Source of the DNA: Massilia terrae | Lineage (GTDB): Bacteria > Pseudomonadota > Gammaproteobacteria > Burkholderiales > Burkholderiaceae_D | Reading direction: 5' to 3' | Length of the DNA stretch: 64,000 nt | Assembly: GCF_024753145.1 (NCBI RefSeq) | Contig: NZ_JANUGU010000002.1 | Location: 558,001 to 622,000 of the forward strand | Shown here: piece by piece, positions 45,632 to 55,282 of the stretch | How positions within the stretch are numbered: the first letter of the stretch is position 1 | How the letters are laid out: each line of letters begins with the position of its first letter | The notes under the pieces: generated by a model | Database searches by the model: none | Told to the model about the DNA's origin: nothing | Seen by the model: only the letters and a program-made list of their open reading frames with translations | Translations under genes and position numbers: made by a program

Positions 45632-46798
45632 TTGATCAAGAAGAGCCTCGTCCCCCTCGCCCTTGGCGGGTTCGGCATCGGCATGACCGAATTCGTCATG
45701 ATGGGCATCCTCCCCGATATCGCCACCGGCCTGCGGATCAGCATCCCGCAAGCCGGCTACCTGATCACCGCCTACGCGCTCGGCGTGGTGGTCGGCGCGC
45801 CGACCCTGGTCAGCCTGTGCGCGCGGCGTCCGCCCAAGCAGGTGCTGGTGGCGTTCATGCTGATGTTTGCCCTGTTCAACGCGCTGTCCGCGTTCTCGCC
45901 CAACTTCCACGTGATGCTGCTGTGCCGCTTCCTGGCCGGGCTGCCGCACGGCGCCTTCTTCGGCGTCGGCGCGGTGGTCGCCAGCCGGCTCGCCGACGAA
46001 GGCAAATCGGCGGCCGCGGTGGCGACCATGTTCACCGGTCTCACGGTCGCCAACGTGCTGGGCGTGCCGCTCGGGACCTGGCTTGGCCACACGCTGAGCT
46101 GGCGCCTGGTGTTCCTGGTCGTGGCGCTGATCGGCCTTGCGACCGCGCTGTCGCTGCACAAGCTGGTGCCGCTGTTCGAGGCGCGCCAGTCGGGCAGCTT
46201 CGTGCAGGACCTGAAGATCTTCCGCCGCCGCGGCCTGTGGCTGGCGCTCGCGATCACTTCGATCGGCACCGGCGGCTTCTTCGCCTGGTTCAGCTACATC
46301 GCGCCGCTGCTGACCGACGTGACGCATTTTTCCCCGGGCGCGATCCCGATGATCATGACCGTGGTGGGTGTCGGCATGACGGTCGGCGTGGTGCTCGGCG
46401 GGCGGCTGGCGGACCGCGTGGCGCCGCTGCCGGCGGTGACGATTTTGCTGGTGACGATGGCACTGCTGCTGTTTGCGAACGGCGTGATGGCGTGGTCGCA
46501 GCCGATGATGGTGCTGCTCGCCTTCGCCACCGGCGCCAACGCGCTGGCCATGGGGCCGCCGATCCAGGTGCTGCTGATCGGGCACGCGGAAGAGGCCGAG
46601 ATGCTGGGGTCCTCGCTGGGACAATCGGGTTTCAACATCGGCAACGCGACCGGCGCGTTCCTGGGCGGGATACCGCTGACGCTGGGGTATTCGTATGTGG
46701 CGCCGCAGTGGGTGGCGGGGATGCTGGCGCTATCGGGACTGCTGATCGCGCTGCTGATGGCGGCGGATGTGAGGCGCCAGCAAATGGCGCTGGCCTGA
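45632..46798 (+). CDS. MFS transporter (AraJ/YdhP-like drug/sugar exporter)
   Basis: 388 residues, 12 helices. The AraJ-type N-terminus LVPLALGGFGIGMTEFVMMGILPDIATGL and PQAGYLITAYALGVVVGAPTL are clear; central KLVPLFEARQ loop. The start is a TTG, preceded by GGAAG at 7 bases; no in-frame ATG precedes the first helix. Inner-membrane exporter, substrate unknown; a paralogue-like MFS gene is at 51825. Confidence 0.88.
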   Translation: MIKKSLVPLALGGFGIGMTEFVMMGILPDIATGLRISIPQAGYLITAYALGVVVGAPTLVSLCARRPPKQVLVAFMLMFALFNALSAFSPNFHVMLLCRFLAGLPHGAFFGVGAVVASRLADEGKSAAAVATMFTGLTVANVLGVPLGTWLGHTLSWRLVFLVVALIGLATALSLHKLVPLFEARQSGSFVQDLKIFRRRGLWLALAITSIGTGGFFAWFSYIAPLLTDVTHFSPGAIPMIMTVVGVGMTVGVVLGGRLADRVAPLPAVTILLVTMALLLFANGVMAWSQPMMVLLAFATGANALAMGPPIQVLLIGHAEEAEMLGSSLGQSGFNIGNATGAFLGGIPLTLGYSYVAPQWVAGMLALSGLLIALLMAADVRRQQMALA

Positions 46799-46827
46799 TC
46801 AAGGCATTACCACATCAGTATAAGTTG

Positions 46828-46941
46828 CCGTCGTTCCCGCGCAGGCGGGAACCCCATTTTGTCGATCAGCGAAAACGCATCAAGCACACGGAGCTTGCGC
46901 GCACATGAAATGGGGTTCCCGCGTGCGCGGGAACGACGTTC
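46828..46941. repeat. Paired palindromic intergenic repeat, copy 6
   Basis: CCGTCGTTCCCGCGCAGG... and inverse ending GAACGACGTTC around a ~45-base loop. Lies between the MFS gene and the convergent 3' end of dnaE. Confidence 0.8.
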
Positions 46942-46971
46942 ATTGTCATCGTCAGATAAGTTGGGGTGCGC

Positions 46972-49900
46972 TCAGTACTCGACCGCCACACTCTTCGCCC
47001 CGAGGTTCTGCTCCAGCGCCAGCTTGAGCGCATCGCCCGGCGCCACGCGCCATTCGTCGCCCAGCTGCAGCGTGCACTCGATCCCCTGCGGCTTCACGCG
47101 CAGGCTGACCGGCAGCCCATCCTCCACGCGGTAAGGCTGCAGCACCTCCGCCAGCTTGGCCGGGCTGACACCGCAGTCGATATCCATCTCCAGCTTGTGC
47201 CCGTACTGGATGCGCGCCTCCGCGATGCCGTAGGCCTTCTCCACCGTGACGCGCACGCCGCCATTGAAGCGGTCTTCCGACACCTTGCCCACCACGAGCA
47301 GGAACTCGTCTTCCTTGAACATGTGCTTGCACTGCTCGAACAGCTCGCTGTACACGGTCACTTCCTGCACCGCCGTCTTGTCGTCCAGCGTGACGATCAG
47401 GATCTTGCCGCGCTGGGTCATCTGCGGGCGCAGGCCGGTGATCACGCCGCACAGCATGCGCGGCTCGCGCGAGGGCTCCAGCGACGACAGCTTGGTCTTG
47501 GCGAAGCGCCGCACCTCGGCCTCGTAAGAGTCGAACATATGGCCCGACAAGTAGTAGCCGAGCGCGGTCTTCTCTTCCGACAGCTTCTGGCGGTCGGTCC
47601 AGGGAATCGCCTTCACGTACTCCGGCGGCGCCACCAGGTCGCTGTCGTCGCCGCCGAACAGGCTGACCTGGTTGGCTGACGCCGCCGCCTGGTCCGCCAC
47701 TTCCACCGCGAACGCCACCGACGCGATCAGCACCGCGCGGTCGACCCCGAAGCAGTCCATGGCGCCGGCGCGGATCAGGGATTCGATGGTGCGGCGGTTG
47801 ATCTGCTTGCGGTCCACCCGCTTGCAGAAGTCGAACAGGTCCTTGAACTTGCCGCCGGATTCGCGCGCCGCGATGATCGCTTCGATCGCGCCCTGCCCCG
47901 CGCCCTTCACGCCGCCCAGGCCGTAGCGGATGTTCTTCACCTGCTTGCCGGTGACGGACTTCGGCGGGCCTTCCGGCGTGAAGCGGAACTGCGATTCGTT
48001 CACGTCCGGCGGCAGGATCGTCAGGCCGCACACGCCGGTCGAATCCTCGACCAGGATCTTGATCTTGTCCGTGTCTTCCATGGCCAGCGACATGTTGGCT
48101 GCCATGAACGCGGCGGTGTGGTGGACCTTGAGATAAGCCGTGTGGTACGACAGCAGCGCGTACGCGGCCGCGTGCGACTTGTTGAAGCCGTAGCCCGCGA
48201 ACTTCTCCATCAAGTCGAAAATCTCGTCGGCCTTCTCGGTCGTCAGGCCGCCTTCGGCCGCGCCCTTGCGGAAGATCTCGCGGTGCTCGGCCATCTCTTC
48301 GGCCTTCTTCTTGCCCATCGCGCGGCGCAGCATGTCCGCGCCGCCGAGCGAGTAGCCGCCGATGATCTGCGCCATCTGCATCACCTGCTCCTGGTAGACC
48401 ATGATGCCGTAGGTCTCGGACAGGATGCCCTCGGTGCGCGGGTCCGGGTAGTCGAACTTTTCGCCGTGCTTGCGCTTGCAGAAGTCGGGGATCAGGTCCA
48501 TCGGGCCCGGACGGTACAGCGCCACCAGCGCGATGATGTCCTCGAAGCGGTCGGGACGCGCATCCTTCAGCATGCCCTGCATGCCGCGCGATTCAAGCTG
48601 GAAGATCGCGACGGTCTTGGCGTCGGTCAGCAGCTTGTACGAGGCGCGGTCGTCAAGCGGCAGCTTGGCCAGGTCGAAGTCGGCATCAACCGGGTCCAGC
48701 GCCTTGATGTAGTTGACCGCGCGGTCGAGGATGGTCAGCGTGGTCAGGCCCAGGAAGTCGAACTTCACCAGGCCGACGGCTTCGACGTCGTCCTTGTCGT
48801 ACTGCGACACGACGCCCGAATCGCCGGACTGCGTGTACAGCGGGCAGAAGTCGGTCAGCTTGCCCGGCGCGATCAGCACGCCGCCGGCGTGCATGCCGAT
48901 GTTGCGGGTGATGCCCTCGACCTGCTGCGCGAGGTCGAGCAGGGTCTTGACCTCTTCCTCGTTCTCCAGGCGCTCCTTGAGCTGCGGTTCCTCTTCGATG
49001 GCCTCGGCGATCGAGACCTGTTTGCCCGGCTTGAACGGGATCAGCTTGGAGATGCCATCGCAGAAGTTGTAGCCGAAATCGAGCACGCGGCCAACGTCGC
49101 GGATCGCGCCTTTCGCCGCCATGGTGCCGAAGGTGGCGATCTGCGACACCGCGTCGCGGCCGTACAGGTCCTTCACGTGCTGGATCACCAGTTCGCGCTT
49201 CTCCTGGCAGAAGTCGATGTCGAAGTCAGGCATCGACACGCGCTCCGGATTCAGGAAGCGCTCGAACAGCAGGTTGTAGCGCAGCGGGTCGAGGTCGGTG
49301 ATCTTCAGCGCATACGCCACCAGCGAGCCCGCGCCCGAGCCGCGGCCCGGGCCGATCGGCACGCCGTTGTTCTTACCCCACTGGATGAACTCCGCCACGA
49401 TCAGGAAGTAGCCCGGGAACTTCATCTTGATGATGGTCTGGTTCTCGAACTCGAGGCGGGCTTCGTAGCGCGGGCGCTCGGCCTCGCGCTTGGCCGGATC
49501 GGGGAACAGCTGCAGCAGGCGCTCCTCCAGGCCCTTCTTCGTTTCAGCGACCAGGAACTCGTCGATGGTCATGCCCGGGGTCGGGAAGTTCGGCAGCTGC
49601 GGCTTGCCCAGCACCAGCTCGACGTTGCAGCGCTTGGCGATTTCGACCGAGTTGGCGAGCGCGCCCGGCAGGTCGGCGAACAGCTCGGCCATCTCGGCCT
49701 GGGTCTTGAAGCACATGCCCTCGTTGAAGCGGCGCACGCGCTTGGCGTTGGCCAGCATTTCGCCTTCCGCGATGCAGACGCGCGCCTCGTGGGCGATGAA
49801 TTCTTCCTTCTTGATGAATTCGATCGGATGGGTGGCGACCACCGGCAGGCCGAGACGCCCGGCCAGTGCGACCGACTGGCGCACTTGCTGCTCCTGGTTC

Positions 49901-50466
49901 GGCTGGCCGGCGCGCTGGATCTCGATGTAGAAGTGGCGCGGAAAGATCTGCGCCCAGCGCTGGGCCGCGCGTTCCGCTTTCTCGATGTCGCCGTTGTCGA
50001 TGGCCTGGCCGACGTCGCCGAAGTGCGCGCCCGACAGCACGATCAGGGCGTTGGCCTGGTCGACTTCCGGCTCCAGGGTCGAGGTGCTGGTGGCGAGCGC
50101 CTCCAGCCATTCGACGCGGATCTCGGCGCGGCCTTTGTACTGGTTGGTGAGCCAGGCCTTGGACAGCAGCTCGCACAGCTGCAGGTAGCCGGTGCGGTTC
50201 TTCGCCAGGATCAGCAGGCGGAACGGCTTGTCGCGGTTGTCGTCGTTGGTGATCCACGCATCGACCCCGACCACCGGCTTGATGCCTTTGCCACGCGCCG
50301 CCTTGTAGAACCGGACCATGCAGAACATATTGGCCAGGTCGGTGACCGCGAGCGCCGGCTGTTGGTCCTTGGCGGCGGCGGCGACAAGGTCGTCCAGCCG
50401 CACCAGGCCGTCGACGATCGAATACTCGGTGTGAACGCGCAGGTGGGTGAAGGTCGGGGAAGTCAT
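46972..50466 (-). CDS. dnaE: DNA polymerase III, alpha subunit
   Basis: 1164 residues, full-length DnaE1. Replicative C-family polymerase. N-terminal PHP domain (FTHLRVHTEYSIVDGLVRLDDLV), catalytic palm with the aspartates of PDFDIDFC, IGPGRGSGAGSLVAY and the tau/beta-binding C-terminal third with an OB fold. Monocistronic by position, between a palindromic repeat downstream and a 300-base gap with a second repeat upstream. Confidence 0.97.
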   Translation of the reverse strand: MTSPTFTHLRVHTEYSIVDGLVRLDDLVAAAAKDQQPALAVTDLANMFCMVRFYKAARGKGIKPVVGVDAWITNDDNRDKPFRLLILAKNRTGYLQLCELLSKAWLTNQYKGRAEIRVEWLEALATSTSTLEPEVDQANALIVLSGAHFGDVGQAIDNGDIEKAERAAQRWAQIFPRHFYIEIQRAGQPNQEQQVRQSVALAGRLGLPVVATHPIEFIKKEEFIAHEARVCIAEGEMLANAKRVRRFNEGMCFKTQAEMAELFADLPGALANSVEIAKRCNVELVLGKPQLPNFPTPGMTIDEFLVAETKKGLEERLLQLFPDPAKREAERPRYEARLEFENQTIIKMKFPGYFLIVAEFIQWGKNNGVPIGPGRGSGAGSLVAYALKITDLDPLRYNLLFERFLNPERVSMPDFDIDFCQEKRELVIQHVKDLYGRDAVSQIATFGTMAAKGAIRDVGRVLDFGYNFCDGISKLIPFKPGKQVSIAEAIEEEPQLKERLENEEEVKTLLDLAQQVEGITRNIGMHAGGVLIAPGKLTDFCPLYTQSGDSGVVSQYDKDDVEAVGLVKFDFLGLTTLTILDRAVNYIKALDPVDADFDLAKLPLDDRASYKLLTDAKTVAIFQLESRGMQGMLKDARPDRFEDIIALVALYRPGPMDLIPDFCKRKHGEKFDYPDPRTEGILSETYGIMVYQEQVMQMAQIIGGYSLGGADMLRRAMGKKKAEEMAEHREIFRKGAAEGGLTTEKADEIFDLMEKFAGYGFNKSHAAAYALLSYHTAYLKVHHTAAFMAANMSLAMEDTDKIKILVEDSTGVCGLTILPPDVNESQFRFTPEGPPKSVTGKQVKNIRYGLGGVKGAGQGAIEAIIAARESGGKFKDLFDFCKRVDRKQINRRTIESLIRAGAMDCFGVDRAVLIASVAFAVEVADQAAASANQVSLFGGDDSDLVAPPEYVKAIPWTDRQKLSEEKTALGYYLSGHMFDSYEAEVRRFAKTKLSSLEPSREPRMLCGVITGLRPQMTQRGKILIVTLDDKTAVQEVTVYSELFEQCKHMFKEDEFLLVVGKVSEDRFNGGVRVTVEKAYGIAEARIQYGHKLEMDIDCGVSPAKLAEVLQPYRVEDGLPVSLRVKPQGIECTLQLGDEWRVAPGDALKLALEQNLGAKSVAVEY

Positions 50467-50773
50467 CCGGGCATTTTACCTTGTCGCGACGCGGATCGGA
50501 GGGGGTCTGTTGTACGCAAAACGCGCAAGCTTCCTCTCCCACCCCGTCGTCCCGGCGCAGGCCGGGACCCATAGAACGCGTAAGCAGTCGAAACGCAAAC
50601 TCAGCATGGGTCCCGGCCTGCGCCGGGACGACGGTGCGTACAATTTCATGAGTCGCGGAACAGGATTAGATTGATGATTAATGAACAAAATTCATAAGCC
50701 CAAGCAATCCCACCCCATTTTTCTCTTGCGGATTCCCGCCTAAGATTCACCCCTCCCCACGAAAGGAATCCGC
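50467..50773. other. dnaE-adh intergenic region
   Basis: 307 bases. Holds one paired repeat (50544-50634), the divergent promoters of dnaE and adh, and an AT-richer stretch (50640-50740). Nothing else recognised. A GAAAGGAAT site precedes adh. Confidence 0.6.
50544..50634. repeat. Paired palindromic intergenic repeat, copy 7 (CCCGGC subtype)
   Basis: CCGTCGTCCCGGCGCAGG and its inverse CCTGCGCCGGGACGACGG around 36 bases with CATAG/CATGG next to the arms. Confidence 0.85.
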
Positions 50774-51820
50774 ATGTCCGTCAAAGCCTACGGCGCCCAA
50801 GCCGCCGACAAACCGCTCGAACCGCTGGATATCACCCGCCGCGCACCCGGCCCGCACGACGTCCAGATCGAGATCGCCTTCTGCGGCGTTTGCCACTCCG
50901 ACCTGCACACGGCGCGCGCCGAATGGGCCGGCACCCTCTTCCCCTGCGTACCCGGCCACGAGATCGTCGGCCGCGTCTCCGCCGTCGGCGCCCACGTGAA
51001 AGGCATGCAGCCCGGCGACCTTGTCGGCGTCGGCTGCATGGTCGACAGCTGCCAGCATTGCGACGATTGCGAAGCCGGCCTTGAAAACTACTGCGACGGC
51101 ATGGTCGGCACCTACAACGGCCCGACCGCGGACGCGCCCGGCCACACCTTGGGAGGCTACTCGCAGCGCATCGTGGTGCACGAGCGCTTCGTGCTGCGTA
51201 TCCGCCATCCGGAACAGCAGCTGGCCGCCGTCGCGCCGCTGCTGTGCGCCGGCATTACCACGTATTCGCCGCTGCGCCACTGGCAGGCCGGCCCGGGCAA
51301 GAAGGTCGGCATCGTCGGCATCGGCGGCCTTGGCCACATGGGCATCAAGCTGGCCCGCGCGATGGGCGCCCACGTGGTCGCGTTCACGACCTCCGAATCG
51401 AAGCGCAAGGATGCCGAGAGCCTGGGCGCGCACGAAGTGGTGGTCTCGCGCGATCCGGCGGCGATGGCGGCGCAGGCCAAGAGCCTGGACCTGATCGTCA
51501 ACACCGTCGCCGCACCGCACGACCTCGACGCCTACCTCACCCTGCTCAAGCGCGACGGCACCATGGTGCTGGTGGGCGCCCCGGCCTCGCCGCACCCGTC
51601 GCCGCAGGTGTTCAAGCTGATCATGAAGCGCCGCGCGCTGGCCGGCTCGATGATCGGCGGGATCCCGGAGACGCAGGAGATGCTCGACTTCTGCGCGCAG
51701 CACGGCATCGTCGCGGACATCGAGATGATCCGTGCCGACGAGATCAACGCAGCGTACGAGCGCATGCTCAAGGGCGACGTCAAGTACCGCTTCGTGATCG
51801 ACAACTCCACCCTGGCCTAA
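50774..51820 (+). CDS. Zinc-dependent alcohol dehydrogenase (YahK/CAD-like)
   Basis: 348 residues, MDR family. NADP(H)-dependent reduction of aldehydes to alcohols in the cytoplasm. Catalytic zinc in GVCHSDLHTARAEW, GHEIVGRV; structural zinc Cys cluster CQHCDDCEAGLENYC; Rossmann motif GIGGLGHMGIKLA. Followed after 4 bases by an MFS gene, then a LysR regulator, suggesting a small aldehyde-stress or export cluster. Confidence 0.92.
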   Translation: MSVKAYGAQAADKPLEPLDITRRAPGPHDVQIEIAFCGVCHSDLHTARAEWAGTLFPCVPGHEIVGRVSAVGAHVKGMQPGDLVGVGCMVDSCQHCDDCEAGLENYCDGMVGTYNGPTADAPGHTLGGYSQRIVVHERFVLRIRHPEQQLAAVAPLLCAGITTYSPLRHWQAGPGKKVGIVGIGGLGHMGIKLARAMGAHVVAFTTSESKRKDAESLGAHEVVVSRDPAAMAAQAKSLDLIVNTVAAPHDLDAYLTLLKRDGTMVLVGAPASPHPSPQVFKLIMKRRALAGSMIGGIPETQEMLDFCAQHGIVADIEMIRADEINAAYERMLKGDVKYRFVIDNSTLA

Positions 51821-51824
51821 GCAG

Positions 51825-53009
51825 ATGAACCCACAAGCATCCACCGGCGCCGCGCCGGCGCTGGAAAACGCCGCCTCGTGGGGCGCGGTGCTGGCGATGT
51901 CGCTGGCCGCGTTCGCGCTGGTCGCGTCCGAGTTCATGCCGGTCAGCCTGCTGACCCCGATCGCGGCCGGCCTGCGGATCAGCGAGGGCCAGGCCGGCCA
52001 GGCGATCGCGGTGTCCGGCGCGTTCGCGCTGCTCACCAGCCTGGTCATCCCATCCCTCGCCGGACAGCTCGACCGCAAGGTGCTGCTGCTGGCGCTGACC
52101 CTGATGATGATCGTCTCCGGCACCATCGTCGCGTTTGCGCCGAACTACCTGGTGTTCATGCTGGGCCGCGCCTTCATCGGCATCGCCATCGGGGGCTTCT
52201 GGTCGCTGTCCGCCGCCACCGCGATGCGGCTGGTGCCGGACCACCAGGTGCCGCGCGCGCTGGCGATCCTCAACGGCGGCAACGCGTTGGCGACCGTGAT
52301 CGCGGCACCGGCCGGCAGCTTTCTCGGTTCGCTGATCGGCTGGCGCGGCGCGTTCTTCTGCGTGGTGCCGGTGGCGGCGATCGCGTTCGGCTGGAAGCTG
52401 GCGCGCCTGCCGCCGATGCGGGCCCCGCGCGCGGGCGGCTCCGGCAACGTGCTCGCCCTGCTCAAGCGCCGCAAGGTCGCGCTCGGCGTCGCCGCGGCGG
52501 GCCTGTTCTTCATGGGCCAGTTCACGCTGTTCACCTACCTGCGCCCCTTCCTGGAGTCGGTCACCCGGGTCGGCGTGTCCACCCTGTCGCTGATGCTCCT
52601 CGTCGTCGGCGTCGCCGGTTTCGCCGGCACCACCGCGATCGGCCGCTTCCTCGAAAACGGCCTGTATCGCACGCTGGCCGCGATTCCCCTGCTGATGGCG
52701 GGGCTGGCTCTCGCGCTGGTCGCATTCGGCGGCGCCGCGCCTGTGGTGGCGGTGCTGCTGGCGGTATGGGGACTGGTCGCCACGGCGGCGCCGGTCGGCT
52801 GGTGGACCTGGCTGGCTCGCACGCTCCCGCATGAGGCCGAAGCTGGCGGCGGCCTGATTGTCGCGGTAGTCCAGCTGGCGATCACCGCCGGCGCGACGCT
52901 GGGCGGCCTGCTGTACGACGCGCATGGTTATGTGGCGACCTTCGGCGCCAGCGCGCTGGTGCTGGCCGGCGCCGCATACGTGACGCTGCTTGCGGCGCGC
53001 GCGGCTTGA
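51825..53009 (+). CDS. MFS transporter (AraJ/YdhP-like)
   Basis: 394 residues, 12 predicted helices. ALVASEFMPVSLLTPIAAGLRISEGQAGQAIAVSGAFALLTSLVIPSLAGQLDRK is characteristic of the DHA1 AraJ/YdhP/YdeA group, with FIGIAIGGFWSLSAATAMRLVP and GGNALATVIAAPAGSFLGSLIGWRGAF. Starts four bases after adh and ends 13 bases before the LysR gene. Export of small toxic compounds is likely; substrate unknown. Confidence 0.9.
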   Translation: MNPQASTGAAPALENAASWGAVLAMSLAAFALVASEFMPVSLLTPIAAGLRISEGQAGQAIAVSGAFALLTSLVIPSLAGQLDRKVLLLALTLMMIVSGTIVAFAPNYLVFMLGRAFIGIAIGGFWSLSAATAMRLVPDHQVPRALAILNGGNALATVIAAPAGSFLGSLIGWRGAFFCVVPVAAIAFGWKLARLPPMRAPRAGGSGNVLALLKRRKVALGVAAAGLFFMGQFTLFTYLRPFLESVTRVGVSTLSLMLLVVGVAGFAGTTAIGRFLENGLYRTLAAIPLLMAGLALALVAFGGAAPVVAVLLAVWGLVATAAPVGWWTWLARTLPHEAEAGGGLIVAVVQLAITAGATLGGLLYDAHGYVATFGASALVLAGAAYVTLLAARAA

Positions 53010-53022
53010 TACAATCGGTGCC

Positions 53023-53916
53023 ATGGCACGCGACAATATCAGCGACATCCTGGTCTTTCTTGCGGTCGCCCGCGAGCGCAGCTTCACGCGCGCGGCCGCC
53101 AAGCTGGGGATGACGCAGTCGGCCCTCAGCCACACCATCCGCGCGCTCGAAACGCGGCTCGGCGTGCGCCTGCTGACGCGCACCACGCGCAGCGTCTCGC
53201 CCACCGAAGCCGGCGAACGCCTGATGCAGAACGTGGCGCCGCGGCTGGAAGAGATCGAGGCCGAAATCGCCGCCGTCAGCGACCTTGGCGACAAGCCGGC
53301 CGGCACCATCCGCATCACCGCGATCGACCACGTGATCGACAGCGTGCTGTGGCCGCGCCTCGCGCCGGTGCTTCCGCAATACCCGGACATTCACGTCGAG
53401 ATCAGCTCCGATTACCGCATGGTGGACATCGCGGCCGAACGCTACGACATCGGCGTGCGCTGGGGCGACCAGGTAGAGAAGGACATGATCGCGGTGCGTC
53501 TCACCGCCGACGTGCGCATGGTGATCGTCGGCTCACCCGCCTACTTCGCCCGGCATCCGGTGCCCGCCAGCGCGCAGGACCTCATGCAGCACAACTGCAT
53601 CCAGCTGCGGCTGGCCAGCAGCGGCGGCCTGTATGCGTGGGAGCTGCAGCACGAGGGCCGCATGATGGAGACGCGGGTGCGCGGCCAGTACACCTTCAAC
53701 AGCGCCTACCAGATCCTCAACGCCGCGCTCAGCGGCAATGCGATTGCCTTCATCCCTGAAGACATGGCCGGGCCGCACATGCAGGCGGGCCGCCTGGTCA
53801 GCGTGATGGAAGACTGGTGCCCGAGCTTCCCCGGCCTGCACGCCTACTACCCCAGCCGGCGCAATTCCTCGCGCGCGCTCGGCGTGGTAATCGACGCGAT
53901 CCGCTACAAGGGCTGA
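53023..53916 (+). CDS. LysR-family transcriptional regulator
   Basis: 297 residues. N-terminal winged HTH (ISDILVFLAVARERSFTRAAAKLGMTQSALSHTIRALETRLGVRLLTRTTRSVSPTEAGERLM) and a C-terminal co-inducer domain of the LTTR type. Same direction as adh and the MFS gene, the reverse of the classical divergent LTTR layout. A TACAAT box at 53010-53015 sits close to the ATG. It overlaps the convergent acyltransferase gene by 13 bases. Confidence 0.92.
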   Translation: MARDNISDILVFLAVARERSFTRAAAKLGMTQSALSHTIRALETRLGVRLLTRTTRSVSPTEAGERLMQNVAPRLEEIEAEIAAVSDLGDKPAGTIRITAIDHVIDSVLWPRLAPVLPQYPDIHVEISSDYRMVDIAAERYDIGVRWGDQVEKDMIAVRLTADVRMVIVGSPAYFARHPVPASAQDLMQHNCIQLRLASSGGLYAWELQHEGRMMETRVRGQYTFNSAYQILNAALSGNAIAFIPEDMAGPHMQAGRLVSVMEDWCPSFPGLHAYYPSRRNSSRALGVVIDAIRYKG

Positions 53917-55016
53917 GCAGCCGCTTGCGGCGCGGCCTTGGCGCCGTAGCTGCGGCGCATGCGCAGGAAAGGCTCTTCGATGCTGCTGTAGCTGATCGTC
54001 GCGAGGGCCCAGGTGAGGCCGTAGGCGGCAACCAGCATGATGGCGGCATCGACCCACGGCATGCCGGTCGGGTGCAACAGCCCCACCTTGGTCGCCAGCA
54101 GATGCAGCACGCCCATGTGCAGCAGGTAGAACGAGAAGCTGACTTTGCCGCCCTGGCAAAGCGCGCGTTGCAGCAGCGACGGCAGGCGCGGGCCGAACGA
54201 CACCCAGGCCACGATGAAGAAGGCCCAGCCGGCGCTTTCGAGCAGCGACCAGAAAATCCAGAACGAGGACTTGGGCGTTGCGCCGAACGGCGCCACGGTG
54301 TGCATCCAGCCGGTGGCGGCGACCACCACGGCGGCGGCCACCAGCAGCAGCCAGGGCGCGTGCCGTTCGATCAGCGCGCGCCGCGACTGCAACAGCATCG
54401 CGGCGGCCATCCCGACGAGGAACTGGTCGAAGCGGCCGACGAAGGTGCTGAAGTACATCAGCGTGCTGTTGTCGTTGACGGTGTACGCGGCCAGCTTGAA
54501 GAACACCATCAGCACCAGCAGGCGCCCGAGGTAGACGACCCCGCGCTCCATCGCGAAGCGCGCGAGGAAGGGGAACACCATGTAGAACATGAATTCGACC
54601 GAGATGGTCCAGGCGGCGCCGGTGATCACGGTGCCGGAGGTGGGCGCAAGGCCGAGGTTGGTCGCGAAGAAGTACAGCAGGTCCTGCGGCTGGAACTTGT
54701 CGCGGCCGATCGAGGTGGCGACCAGGAAGATCGTCAGGAACAGCGGCACGATGCGCAGCACGCGGTTGCGCAGGAAGTCGCGGTAGACGATCTGCTTCTG
54801 CACCAGTGCGATCTGCATGAACAGGAAGCCCGACAGGGTGAAGAACAGGCCGACGCCGGTGTGGCCTTCCGTGATCAGCGCAGTCCAGGGGCCGCTGAGG
54901 CTGGCGCCGGTCAGGCCGTGGTACTCCAGGTGAAAATGGAACAGGAAGACGATCGTGGCCGCAAGCCAGCGCAACTGGTCGATGCGTGGGTTGTACTGGA
55001 TGTTCAGCGATTGCAT
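53904..55016 (-). CDS. Acyltransferase 3 family membrane protein
   Basis: 370 residues, ten or more membrane helices. RIDQLRWLAATIVFLFHFHLEY holds the Arg-x10-His motif of acyltransferase-3 (OafA/YrhL-like) proteins, then VGLFFTLSGFLFM and RVLRIVPLFLTIF. Acetylates or acylates a cell-surface glycan. The frame opens further upstream but only through the palindromic repeat, so the ATG at 55016 is used. Confidence 0.88.
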   Translation of the reverse strand: MQSLNIQYNPRIDQLRWLAATIVFLFHFHLEYHGLTGASLSGPWTALITEGHTGVGLFFTLSGFLFMQIALVQKQIVYRDFLRNRVLRIVPLFLTIFLVATSIGRDKFQPQDLLYFFATNLGLAPTSGTVITGAAWTISVEFMFYMVFPFLARFAMERGVVYLGRLLVLMVFFKLAAYTVNDNSTLMYFSTFVGRFDQFLVGMAAAMLLQSRRALIERHAPWLLLVAAAVVVAATGWMHTVAPFGATPKSSFWIFWSLLESAGWAFFIVAWVSFGPRLPSLLQRALCQGGKVSFSFYLLHMGVLHLLATKVGLLHPTGMPWVDAAIMLVAAYGLTWALATISYSSIEEPFLRMRRSYGAKAAPQAAAQPL

Positions 55017-55083
55017 GGACGGTGCGGGCTGGCTTTTTGGGAAAGCAACATTGTAAGCGCAAAAACTACGCTGAACATCAATG

Positions 55084-55196
55084 AGAACGTCGTTCCCGCG
55101 CACGCGGGAACCCCATTTCCTAACCGTTGCCACTAACGTTTTAAACATACGCTCAGCAAGCAAAATGGGGTTCCCGCCTGCGCGGGAACGACGTTC
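55084..55196. repeat. Paired palindromic intergenic repeat, copy 8
   Basis: GAACGTCGTTCCCGCGCACG and inverse ending CGCGGGAACGACGTTC around a ~45-base loop; between the acyltransferase 5' end and the trhO promoter. It gives an apparent in-frame N-terminal extension to the acyltransferase ORF. Confidence 0.85.
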
Positions 55197-55247
55197 GTGG
55201 TGTGAAGCGCAATGCGGCGAACTGAAGCCATTTGATCCCAAACGCTC

Positions 55248-55253
55248 TATAAT
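55248..55253 (+). promoter_or_regulatory. -10 box of trhO
   Basis: Perfect TATAAT, 29 bases before the trhO ATG. No clear -35 is seen. Confidence 0.5.
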
Positions 55254-55282
55254 ATCGGCCTTACTTTCCGCTTCATCCCGCC

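Noticed and set aside
55084..55241. N-terminal extension of the acyltransferase (445-codon frame)
   Set aside because: The added residues are translations of the palindromic repeat ([16 protein letters not shown]); the family start MQSLNIQYNPRID at 55016 is preferred.
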